From contig JAJDAB010000328.1 of the NCBI GenBank assembly GCA_029262095.1, forward strand, positions 1-5,096: a stretch of DNA of 5,096 bases, in the 5' to 3' direction. Within the stretch, counting starts at the first letter, position 1, and every line of letters begins with the position of its first letter. This DNA is from Candidatus Hydrogenedentota bacterium (GTDB lineage: Bacteria; Hydrogenedentota; Hydrogenedentia; Hydrogenedentales; SLHB01). The notes under the pieces are model-generated. The model was given only the letters and a program-made list of their open reading frames with translations, had not been told where the DNA came from and did no database searches. Shown here piece by piece: positions 1 to 5,096 of the stretch. The position numbers were made by a program, and so were the translations under genes.

Positions 1-98
1 TGGAGTGCGGTGGCTTGCCACCGCTTTTCTCCGCGAAGCTTGCTTCGCGTCCCTGGGAAACTGTCTTTGCACGCCGCGAAGCAAGCTTGCGCACTCCA
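1..98. repeat. Palindrome-rich repeat with 9-bp inverted ends (REP/MITE-like)
   Basis: The first 9 bases, TGGAGTGCG, are the exact reverse complement of bases 90-98 (CGCACTCCA). Inside are two perfect hairpins with 7-bp stems and CTTG loops, at 7-24 (GCGGTGG/CCACCGC) and 32-49 (CGCGAAG/CTTCGCG), and a 10-bp perfect palindrome at 81-90 (GCAAGCTTGC). A 14-bp inverted repeat links 36-49 with 75-88. GCTTGC occurs three times (13-18, 38-43, 85-90). No protein is encoded. The structure resembles small non-autonomous or REP-type dispersed repeats, but copy number cannot be seen here. The element starts at base 1, so it may extend further left. It begins 12 nt past the cyclase stop codon, so its hairpins could also protect or terminate that transcript, although no clear T-run follows either hairpin on the minus strand. 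Confidence 0.7.
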
Positions 99-110
99 TA
101 TCGCAAACCC

Positions 111-1775
111 CTACAAATTCGCGTGCCGTTGGCCGGGAGTGGATTCCTTGCTTTTCAAGACCTCGTAAGCACTGACCGGCGCGCCTTTCCCCTTCAGCAT
201 GATGGACCCCATCTGTCGCGCATCGACCTGTTCTTCGACACATGAAAAGGTTGGAGCGCCGATCACAACTTGACCGGGTCCAGCGAGGTCGCAGAAACGC
301 TTGGCGGTGTTGACGCTGTCGCCGATGACGGTAAATTCGAGACGTTCGGGGGAACCAATCAGACCGGCGATAGCATCCCCCGTATTCATACCAATGCCGA
401 TATCCAGCGTAGGCCGATTCTCCGCCGTGCGCACCGCATTGAGCTCATCGTTACACTTTTGCATCGCCAATGCAGACCTTACGGCGCGAGACGCGTCATC
501 CGGCGAAGTAATCGGCGATCCAAACACCACCATGATTTCGTCGCCGATAAACTTGTCGAGCGTCCCTTTGAATTGGAAGATGATCTCCGTCATTGCCGTA
601 AAGTGCTCGTTTAGTACTTCGACGAGGTCGTTTGGCTCCAATCTCTCGCCGAGTGCAGTACTGCCGCGAATGTCGCAGAACATCGTGGTCACGGTCCTTT
701 TAGTGCCACCGAGTTCGAGTCGCGTGTCCTCCTTCATGACTTCGTCGACGATCGCAGGAGACAAGAATCGACCGAGGTTTGCGCGTTTCTTTTCCGAGGC
801 CAACATCTGGTCATACAGCCGCACGTTGTCGATCGCCATCGCGGCTTGTGTCGCGAGCGAAGCAAACAGCTCGAGGTCTTCCTCGCCGAATACGTGGCTG
901 GTCTGTCTACTATCGATGTAAATCGAACCAAAGCGCCGGTCGTCGACCTCTAACGGGACGCACATCGCACTCAAGATTCGCTGCTGAATAATGCTTGCGC
1001 GCCCGGAAAACTCAGAGTCACTTTCGGAGTCCCGCATCATGACGAATTCGCCGTCGATCGCCGCACGACCCGCGATACCCATACTCGGTGAACTGGCTTC
1101 GAGTTCCTGGCCCATCTCCCGCGCAATACGTACTTTGAGCCCGCCGCTCTCTTCATCGGTGAGCATGATGAACCCACGGTCTGCTTCCAACGCTTCGATG
1201 ACGGTATCCAACACCGCAGCCAATCGCTTGTCGAGATCGAAATCCGATGCGATCGTCTTGCTGACCGCATAAAGCGCTTCCAGCCGGCGATACGCCCGAC
1301 CCATCGTGACGACTTCACTGCGGGACGTATTGGTGGGTGTTGCTTGACCGCTCGGCGCTGGCGTCTGACCGCGCTTACCAATCATCGTCATGTTATTGCC
1401 GACGCGGTTCAGCTCGCTCCGAATCTGGGCGATATCCTGGGGCAGTACGGCGCTTTCGGGAACCTCATCGCGTTTAGCGAGGTTGGTGTCGTCTCGGAAT
1501 ACGATGCGGCACTTGCTGCCGAGCCATACTTCATCCATATGCGTGAGTAAGCGCTCAACGACGCGCTCTTTGTTCACATAGGTGCCGTTGAGGCTCTTGA
1601 GATCGACGAGGAAGAATCGGCCTTCTCTTCCCACGAGCTTGGCGTGATGGCGGGACACTTCGTCCGCCACGAGGACAATTTGGTTGGTCTTCTCGCGGCC
1701 CATCATGACTTCACCGTTTCCGAGTGGAGCCGTGATAGGTGGAACGCCGGGTTGTTCGATGACAAGTTGCGCCAT
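111..1775 (-). CDS. FHA-GAF-class III adenylate/guanylate cyclase
   Basis: This 554-residue protein should make cyclic nucleotide, most likely cAMP from ATP, under control of two N-terminal sensor modules. Residues about 18-95 form an FHA (phosphothreonine-binding) domain with MGRE (R27), SRHH (41-44) and NGT (63-65). A polar linker follows. A GAF domain spans about 173-318 and ends in a helix leading to a cyclase-transducer-like segment (GRFLSP, about 335-340). The cyclase domain (about 360-545) has metal-binding D368 (FCDIRGST) and D412 (KFIGDE), base-selecting K408 and T482, and transition-state residues N489 and R493 (NTAKR). The Lys/Thr pair favours ATP over GTP, by family knowledge. No membrane segment or signal peptide is seen, so it is probably cytoplasmic. 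The ATG at 1775 is chosen because FHA homology starts soon after it and GGGGAG (1789-1794) lies upstream, though with a long 13-nt spacer. A TTG at 1796 would add seven residues and has no visible ribosome site. It is transcribed divergently from the lipoprotein operon. Confidence 0.95.
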   Translation of the reverse strand: MAQLVIEQPGVPPITAPLGNGEVMMGREKTNQIVLVADEVSRHHAKLVGREGRFFLVDLKSLNGTYVNKERVVERLLTHMDEVWLGSKCRIVFRDDTNLAKRDEVPESAVLPQDIAQIRSELNRVGNNMTMIGKRGQTPAPSGQATPTNTSRSEVVTMGRAYRRLEALYAVSKTIASDFDLDKRLAAVLDTVIEALEADRGFIMLTDEESGGLKVRIAREMGQELEASSPSMGIAGRAAIDGEFVMMRDSESDSEFSGRASIIQQRILSAMCVPLEVDDRRFGSIYIDSRQTSHVFGEEDLELFASLATQAAMAIDNVRLYDQMLASEKKRANLGRFLSPAIVDEVMKEDTRLELGGTKRTVTTMFCDIRGSTALGERLEPNDLVEVLNEHFTAMTEIIFQFKGTLDKFIGDEIMVVFGSPITSPDDASRAVRSALAMQKCNDELNAVRTAENRPTLDIGIGMNTGDAIAGLIGSPERLEFTVIGDSVNTAKRFCDLAGPGQVVIGAPTFSCVEEQVDARQMGSIMLKGKGAPVSAYEVLKSKESTPGQRHANL

Positions 1776-1831
1776 TGGCCGACCATTTCTCCCCAAGACG
1801 ACGCTGCCAACCGAGCCGCAACGCTAATGGC

Positions 1832-1861
1832 ATCATAGCAGCAGTTCGATTTCCCCTGCAA
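1832..1861 (-). promoter_or_regulatory. Putative sigma70-type promoter for the cyclase gene
   Basis: On the minus strand, TTGCAG (1861-1856) and TATGAT (1837-1832) are separated by 18 bp, close to the TTGACA/TATAAT consensus. Transcription would begin near 1825 and give a leader of about 50 nt that includes the GGGGAG ribosome site. This rests on motif match and position only. The consensus is from other bacteria and may not fully apply to this lineage. Confidence 0.4.
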
Positions 1862-1886
1862 AATAAGCGTCCAGACATCGACGCAA

Positions 1887-1916
1887 TTGCTTGAACCCAC
1901 CGGGTTACGGGATAAT
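1887..1916 (+). promoter_or_regulatory. Putative sigma70-type promoter for the lipoprotein-rsmA-kinase operon
   Basis: GATAAT (1911-1916) is a good -10 box, preceded at 18 bp by TTGCTT (1887-1892). A start near 1923 would leave a leader of only about 14 nt, just long enough to carry the AGAGGTG ribosome site. The -35 of this promoter lies about 26 bp from that of the divergent cyclase promoter, so one regulator could affect both. The match is by eye and the short leader is a reason for caution. Confidence 0.35.
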
Positions 1917-1923
1917 TGCTACC

Positions 1924-1930
1924 AGAGGTG
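1924..1930 (+). promoter_or_regulatory. Ribosome binding site that fixes the lipoprotein start
   Basis: AGAGGTG lies 6 nt before the ATG at 1937. It supports that codon over the in-frame TTG at 1916, which sits inside the putative -10 box and would add seven residues ahead of the signal peptide. Confidence 0.6.
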
Positions 1931-1936
1931 CCGCCC

Positions 1937-2434
1937 ATGAATCTAAAAAAGCATATGACGAGAAGTGGACTACGAGGAATTGCATTCAGCATCGCACTGA
2001 TCGCGTGTGGCTGCGGCACGCTTGGCAGCGGAGAAAGTCAGGGCGACGAATATGCAGAACTGAGACAAGTACCGGGCAAAGCGGAATACACGGTTTTCGG
2101 TCCGCACCGCTTGCGGGCACTAATTTTGATCACTGGCTTACCGGAGGGAACTCCAGAAGAGACCGCAGCAGCGGCACGCGCTGGCTCGTACAACGGACCT
2201 GTGGTCTGGACACTCCAGGGCGGATTCACATTCGGGACCAACGCACACAGGCTATTGGAACCCCAAGTGACCGTCGGCAAATCGAAACCGGAGCAAGTCG
2301 AGATTATTCTCACGGTGGTCCCGCCATCCGAGGAAGTTGCCGGAATTATCATTACCCGCGCGCCCTTTACGGCGACCATCAACGCGAGTCCACAAGCAAC
2401 ATTTCGCGTTCGAGTCGTAGAGCAAAAGAAGTAA
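1937..2434 (+). CDS. Predicted lipoprotein of unknown function
   Basis: I do not recognise this 165-residue protein. Its N-terminus is a lipoprotein signal peptide: basic residues (K4, K5, R9, R13), a hydrophobic stretch (about 14-23), and the lipobox LIAC at 21-24. C24 would be lipid-modified and become residue 1 of a roughly 142-residue mature protein. A second cysteine lies two residues on (C26), and G25 rather than Asp at +2 gives no inner-membrane retention signal by the E. coli rule. After a Gly/Ser/acidic tether (27-39), the rest alternates short hydrophobic strands with polar turns, as in a small beta-sandwich, for example around 60-67, 89-99, 120-128, 135-140 and 154-162. No enzyme motif is visible. 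It is the first gene of a cluster, 6 nt ahead of rsmA, so its expression is probably tied to rsmA. The function cannot be inferred from this position. Confidence 0.85.
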   Translation: MNLKKHMTRSGLRGIAFSIALIACGCGTLGSGESQGDEYAELRQVPGKAEYTVFGPHRLRALILITGLPEGTPEETAAAARAGSYNGPVVWTLQGGFTFGTNAHRLLEPQVTVGKSKPEQVEIILTVVPPSEEVAGIIITRAPFTATINASPQATFRVRVVEQKK

Positions 2435-2440
2435 GCCCCA

Positions 2441-3343
2441 ATGCCCGGCCCCGAGAATTCCGAAACCATCGAAAAACCGCCGCTGCGCGATCTGGTCGCG
2501 CGCTACGGTATTCGGCTGAAGAAAGGTCTCGGCCAAAACCTTCTATTAGATGACAACATCAATGCCATCATGGTAGACGCGGCCGCGCTAACGCGGGACG
2601 ATCAAGTGGTCGAAGTCGGCGCCGGGCTAGGCGCGCTTACCCAACGTCTGTTATCAAAGGCTGGCGAGGTGCTCGCGATCGAAATCGACACGTCGTTCGC
2701 GCCGTGTCTTCAAGACCGCTTCGGAGACGACCCCCGGTTTCAATTGTTCAGGGGCGACGTACTCAACCACGAATTGCCAAAATTACTGCACGAGTTTCTA
2801 CCGAAGGCCGACCATCTAAAGGCCGTTTCAAATCTTCCGTATTACATTACGACGCCGTTACTCTTTCACTTTTGGGAATCGGGCGTACCATTCGAGCGCA
2901 TGGTCGTCATGGTGCAAGAAGAAGTCGCAGACCGGCTCGTCGCACCGGTGAACGCGCCGAATTACGGCGTGTTATCGCTCGCCGCTCAATACTATTCTGA
3001 AGTCGACATCGTGCACCGCGTTCCACGCACATGTTTCAAACCGATACCGAAAGTGGATAGTTGCATCGTGCGGTTGCGTGCACACAAAGAGCCGTTGTAT
3101 CCGGATGTTAGCGCTGCATCGCTTTTCGCGATCACGCGTGCGGCTTTTTCCCAACGACGAAAGACATTGCGAAACGCACTGACGCGATCCGGCCACCTGG
3201 ACGCACCGAAAGACGACGTGTTGGCGGCCATGGAAGAAGCGAATATTGACCCCGGCCAGCGCCCGCAAACCCTGTCGCTGGATGAATACGCCGCAATCGC
3301 GCGCGGCTTAATAAAACGCGACATCACCCCAGGATTAGCATGA
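2441..3343 (+). CDS. rsmA: 16S rRNA (adenine1518-N6/adenine1519-N6)-dimethyltransferase RsmA (KsgA)
   Basis: RsmA uses S-adenosylmethionine to dimethylate the two adjacent adenines in the helix 45 loop of 16S rRNA late in small-subunit assembly. In many bacteria its loss confers kasugamycin resistance. The 300 residues have the full Rossmann methyltransferase core: the family signature KKGLGQNLL (27-35), motif I E58-VGAGLG, acidic E81 for the SAM ribose, GDVL (105-108), and the catalytic NLPY (131-134). Further family segments are NYGVLSL (174-180), RVPRTCFKPIPKVDS (193-207) and AFSQRRKTLRNAL (235-247). The length is slightly above the usual 270-290 because of a roughly 20-residue N-terminal extension. 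The ATG at 2441 is the only reasonable start. It has only a weak purine-rich stretch ahead (AAGAAG), which suggests translational coupling to the lipoprotein stop codon 6 nt upstream. The 3' end overlaps the kinase gene by 4 nt. Confidence 0.97.
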   Translation: MPGPENSETIEKPPLRDLVARYGIRLKKGLGQNLLLDDNINAIMVDAAALTRDDQVVEVGAGLGALTQRLLSKAGEVLAIEIDTSFAPCLQDRFGDDPRFQLFRGDVLNHELPKLLHEFLPKADHLKAVSNLPYYITTPLLFHFWESGVPFERMVVMVQEEVADRLVAPVNAPNYGVLSLAAQYYSEVDIVHRVPRTCFKPIPKVDSCIVRLRAHKEPLYPDVSAASLFAITRAAFSQRRKTLRNALTRSGHLDAPKDDVLAAMEEANIDPGQRPQTLSLDEYAAIARGLIKRDITPGLA

Positions 3344-4374
3344 GCTATCTTCACGAACAGATCATCGAAGGTTTGAACAGTGGCGTCATCGGCGTGGATG
3401 CCGATGGGTTGATCATTGCGTCGAATTCGGCTGCCGGGCGCTACCTCAACTTTGGTTCCGACCGGTCGCTGGTGGGCGAAAAACTGTCCGACCTCAAATC
3501 GGCTGCCCCCATCGCCGAAGTGATGGATGAAGTACTCGCAACAGGACAGCCGATCTCCCGACGGGTGCTGCAAGTCGAGGCCGAAAACGGTGCCGTACGT
3601 GAAATTGGGTTATCAGCGTCGCCGTTGGGAGGAACTGACGACCCGACGGGGGTCGCATTCCTGTTCACCGACATGACCGAACGTCGAGAACTTGAACGCA
3701 TTGAAAAACTGAACAACCAATTGATCACACTTGGGGAATTAACTGCGGGTGTCGTTCATGAACTACGCAATCCCGTAAGTGTAATTAGCGGCATGGCGGA
3801 ACTACTGTTGCGGGGCATGGACGAACAATCGCAAGGCTATACCGCCGCGAAAACCATACTGAACGAGGCGTCTCAGATCGAAGAGTCGATTGCGCAGTTT
3901 CTCGGACTCGCCAAACCCTTCGACATGTCGCCGGGCAAATGTTCTCCCGATGAAGCGGCACGGCGCGCCATGCAACTTTGCCAACGCCGCGCACAGGAGA
4001 AAGAAGTCGAAGTCGCCTATACCCCCAACGAGCCGCTACCGGTGTTATATGCCGACGCCGAGCGCATTTCGCAAGCGCTCGGAAACCTTATCACCAACGC
4101 AATCGAGGCCGTTGACCACGGCGGCCGGGTTTCCCTAACGGTGCGCGAAGATACCCAGCAAATCGTGTACGAAGTCAGTGATAACGGTCCCGGAATCGAC
4201 CTAGAACCCGGCGAAGACATCTTCAAACCGTTCTTCACAAAAAAAGAAGCCGGTACCGGACTCGGCCTCCCCATTGTACGTCGAATCATCTCTGCCCACG
4301 GCGGCGCGGTGACCTACGAAAACTCGAAAAAAGGCGGCGCGCGTTTTATCCTACGAATTCCGACGTCGCCGTAG
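3340..4374 (+). CDS. Soluble PAS-domain sensor histidine kinase, NtrB/AtoS/ZraS type
   Basis: This 344-residue two-component kinase should autophosphorylate on a histidine and pass the phosphate to a response regulator. A PAS domain spans about 5-115 (GLNSGVIGVDADG at 11-23, closing with FLFTDMTERRE). A coiled linker leads to HisKA with the H-box HELRNP (H140 is the phosphorylated residue). The ATPase domain has an N-box (ALGNLITNAIEA, N253), G1 box DNGPGI (281-286), F-box FKPFFT (295-300) and G2 box GTGLGLPI (305-312), all intact. There is no signal peptide or membrane segment, so the signal is probably cytoplasmic. No conserved heme or flavin ligand can be assigned in the PAS domain. The start codon overlaps the rsmA stop (ATGA), with AGGA 5 nt upstream, so translation is probably coupled to rsmA. 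The HELRNP type often pairs with NtrC-like sigma54 activators, and one is encoded convergently 189 bp away, a plausible but unproven partner. Confidence 0.95.
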   Translation: MSYLHEQIIEGLNSGVIGVDADGLIIASNSAAGRYLNFGSDRSLVGEKLSDLKSAAPIAEVMDEVLATGQPISRRVLQVEAENGAVREIGLSASPLGGTDDPTGVAFLFTDMTERRELERIEKLNNQLITLGELTAGVVHELRNPVSVISGMAELLLRGMDEQSQGYTAAKTILNEASQIEESIAQFLGLAKPFDMSPGKCSPDEAARRAMQLCQRRAQEKEVEVAYTPNEPLPVLYADAERISQALGNLITNAIEAVDHGGRVSLTVREDTQQIVYEVSDNGPGIDLEPGEDIFKPFFTKKEAGTGLGLPIVRRIISAHGGAVTYENSKKGGARFILRIPTSP

Positions 4375-4479
4375 GGCCAAGCGGGATGCGCACCCGATTC
4401 CGCTATCAAGAATCTCGGTTCCAAAGCACAACCCAACAGGCGGATCGCAAACTCACGCTCCAACCCATACGTTCCGGAA

Positions 4480-4515
4480 CACCCTAACCCTCTCCCAGAG
4501 GAGAGGGTTAGGGTG
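4480..4515. repeat. 16-bp perfect inverted repeat (CCCTAACCCTCTCC-type), possible bidirectional terminator
   Basis: Bases 4480-4495 pair perfectly with 4500-4515 around a 4-nt loop (CAGA). The hairpin sits between two converging genes, 105 nt after the kinase stop and 48 nt past the activator stop, where a two-way terminator would be expected. No T-run follows on either strand, so it is not a textbook intrinsic terminator. The CCCTAACCCTCTCC...GGAGAGGGTTAGGG sequence resembles a palindrome family I recall as scattered through many bacterial genomes, so it may be a dispersed repeat. A 10-bp palindrome, GTTCCGGAAC (4471-4480), abuts its left edge. The rest of the 4375-4563 intergenic stretch shows no gene or clear motif. 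Confidence 0.75.
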
Positions 4516-4563
4516 AGGGGTTGCTTGATCTTTGGTATTTGAACACGTGCGAGCAGTTACAAC

Positions 4564-5096
4564 TCACTCTAACTCGTATTTGCGGATTTTATATTGAAGC
4601 GTCGTGCGCTTCAGGCCGAGGTGTTTCGCCGTCTTCGTCTTGTTCCAATGAAAATCATCCAACGCCGCGGCGATCATTTCGCGTTCCATTTTGTCCGTGC
4701 GCTCGACGAGCGAACGCCGATCACCCGGTAGGGCGCCGGGCTCATCGCCATCATCTTCATCGGGCACGTAATACATTTCGGGGGGCAAGTCCCGCCTAGT
4801 AATAATGCCTTCTTCACTGAGTACTACTGCCCGTTCGATTACATTTTCCAGTTCGCGCACGTTCCCCGGCCACGGATACTGGAGAAAGAAATTGAGTACG
4901 TCGTTTTCGATTTCCGTGACTTCTTTACCCGTCTCCTGGCTGAACTTTGTGAGGAAATGATCTACCAGAACCGGAATATCGGCTGCTCGCCGCCGTAGTG
5001 GGGCCAATGCAATTGAGAAGACGTTGAGTCGGTAGAAGAAATCTTCTCGGAATTCACCGACGCGGATGGCATTGCGCAGATCGCGATTGGTTGCCG
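4564..5096 (-). CDS. Sigma54-dependent transcriptional activator, NtrC/ZraR type (C-terminal part, cut by window end)
   Basis: The reading frame is open to the window edge, so only the last 176 residues are visible. They start with ATNRDLRNAI followed by FREDFFYRLNVFSI (visible residues 15-28), the conserved end of the sigma54-interaction AAA+ domain including the arginine-finger region. Next come PLRRRAADIPVL (32-43), the usual lid helices, and WPGNVREL (75-82, sensor II). A Fis-type helix-turn-helix closes the protein (about 136-176, MEREMIAAALDDF then KTAKHLGLKRTTLQYKI). Such proteins bind upstream enhancers and use ATP to open sigma54-RNA polymerase promoters. The linker between AAA+ and DNA-binding domains is notably acidic (PDEDDGDEP, 111-119). 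The Walker A, GAFTGA loop and any receiver domain lie outside the window, so whether it is a phosphorylated response regulator cannot be seen. A TTG at 5007 is internal, not the start. Confidence 0.95.
   Translation of the reverse strand, partial: ATNRDLRNAIRVGEFREDFFYRLNVFSIALAPLRRRAADIPVLVDHFLTKFSQETGKEVTEIENDVLNFFLQYPWPGNVRELENVIERAVVLSEEGIITRRDLPPEMYYVPDEDDGDEPGALPGDRRSLVERTDKMEREMIAAALDDFHWNKTKTAKHLGLKRTTLQYKIRKYELE

Noticed and set aside
301..921. 206-residue plus-strand open frame antisense to the cyclase
   Set aside because: It lies wholly inside the well-supported cyclase gene, has Ser/Arg-rich composition without domain signatures, and is explained by the codon bias of the opposite strand.
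1776..1796. Seven-residue N-terminal extension of the cyclase from a TTG codon at 1796
   Set aside because: No ribosome site lies upstream of the TTG, the GGGGAG motif falls inside the extension, and the FHA domain is complete from the ATG at 1775.
1891..2553. 220-residue plus-strand frame overlapping the lipoprotein and the start of rsmA
   Set aside because: Its translation is rich in Arg, Ser and Gly with no hydrophobic core, and it shadows two genes that have clear start signals and, for rsmA, family motifs.
2992..3573. 193-residue minus-strand frame across the rsmA/kinase junction
   Set aside because: It is antisense to conserved rsmA and PAS segments and shows no recognisable domain.
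4382..4396. Weak hairpin CGGG...CCCG after the kinase stop as a terminator
   Set aside because: The stem is only 4 bp and no T-run follows; the 4480-4515 hairpin is far stronger.
4521..4799. 92-residue plus-strand frame opposite the sigma54 activator
   Set aside because: It overlaps the conserved AAA+ lid and Fis-type helix-turn-helix coding sequence on the other strand and has no motif of its own.
4564..5007. Stand-alone 147-residue Fis-like regulator starting at a TTG at 5007
   Set aside because: The frame continues without a stop to the window edge, and the upstream codons encode the conserved ATNRDLR and FREDFFYRLN segments of a sigma54 AAA+ domain, so this is the tail of a longer gene.

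Overview
The window (about 55% G+C by eye) shows ordinary bacterial chromosomal DNA with long, intact reading frames and little spare sequence. An FHA-GAF-class III nucleotide cyclase, a lipoprotein with a lipobox, a soluble NtrB-type histidine kinase and a sigma54 enhancer-binding protein together suggest a Gram-negative, signalling-rich bacterium. Planctomycetota/Hydrogenedentota-like lineages, Acidobacteria and Deltaproteobacteria-type groups would all fit. The sequence alone does not fix the phylum.

Layout. Bases 1-98 form a compact, palindrome-rich repeat bounded by 9-bp inverted ends. Bases 111-1775 (minus strand) encode a 554-residue FHA-GAF-adenylate/guanylate cyclase whose metal-binding and catalytic residues appear intact. 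A 161-bp divergent intergenic region (1776-1936) holds one plausible sigma70-type promoter for each direction. On the plus strand follows a tight three-gene cluster: a small unrecognised lipoprotein (1937-2434), the 16S rRNA dimethyltransferase RsmA/KsgA (2441-3343, 6-nt gap), and a soluble PAS-histidine kinase (3340-4374, 4-nt ATGA overlap with rsmA). A 189-bp convergent intergenic region (4375-4563) contains a 16-bp perfect hairpin of the CCCTAACCCTCTCC type. The window ends inside a minus-strand gene (4564-5096) for the C-terminal part of a sigma54-dependent activator with a Fis-type DNA-binding domain.

How the genes may work together. The lipoprotein, rsmA and kinase genes are probably co-transcribed and partly translationally coupled. 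The kinase has the PAS-HisKA-HATPase build of NtrB/AtoS/ZraS-type kinases, and such kinases often signal to NtrC-type sigma54 activators. The convergent activator is therefore a candidate partner, although its receiver domain, if it has one, lies outside the window. The cyclase is a separate transcription unit and would link an FHA phosphothreonine-binding module and a GAF ligand sensor to cyclic nucleotide production. I see no defence system, CRISPR array, transposase, RNA gene or clearly new multi-gene system. The least explained items are the terminal repeat, the orphan lipoprotein, and the coupling of a housekeeping rRNA methylase to a histidine kinase.
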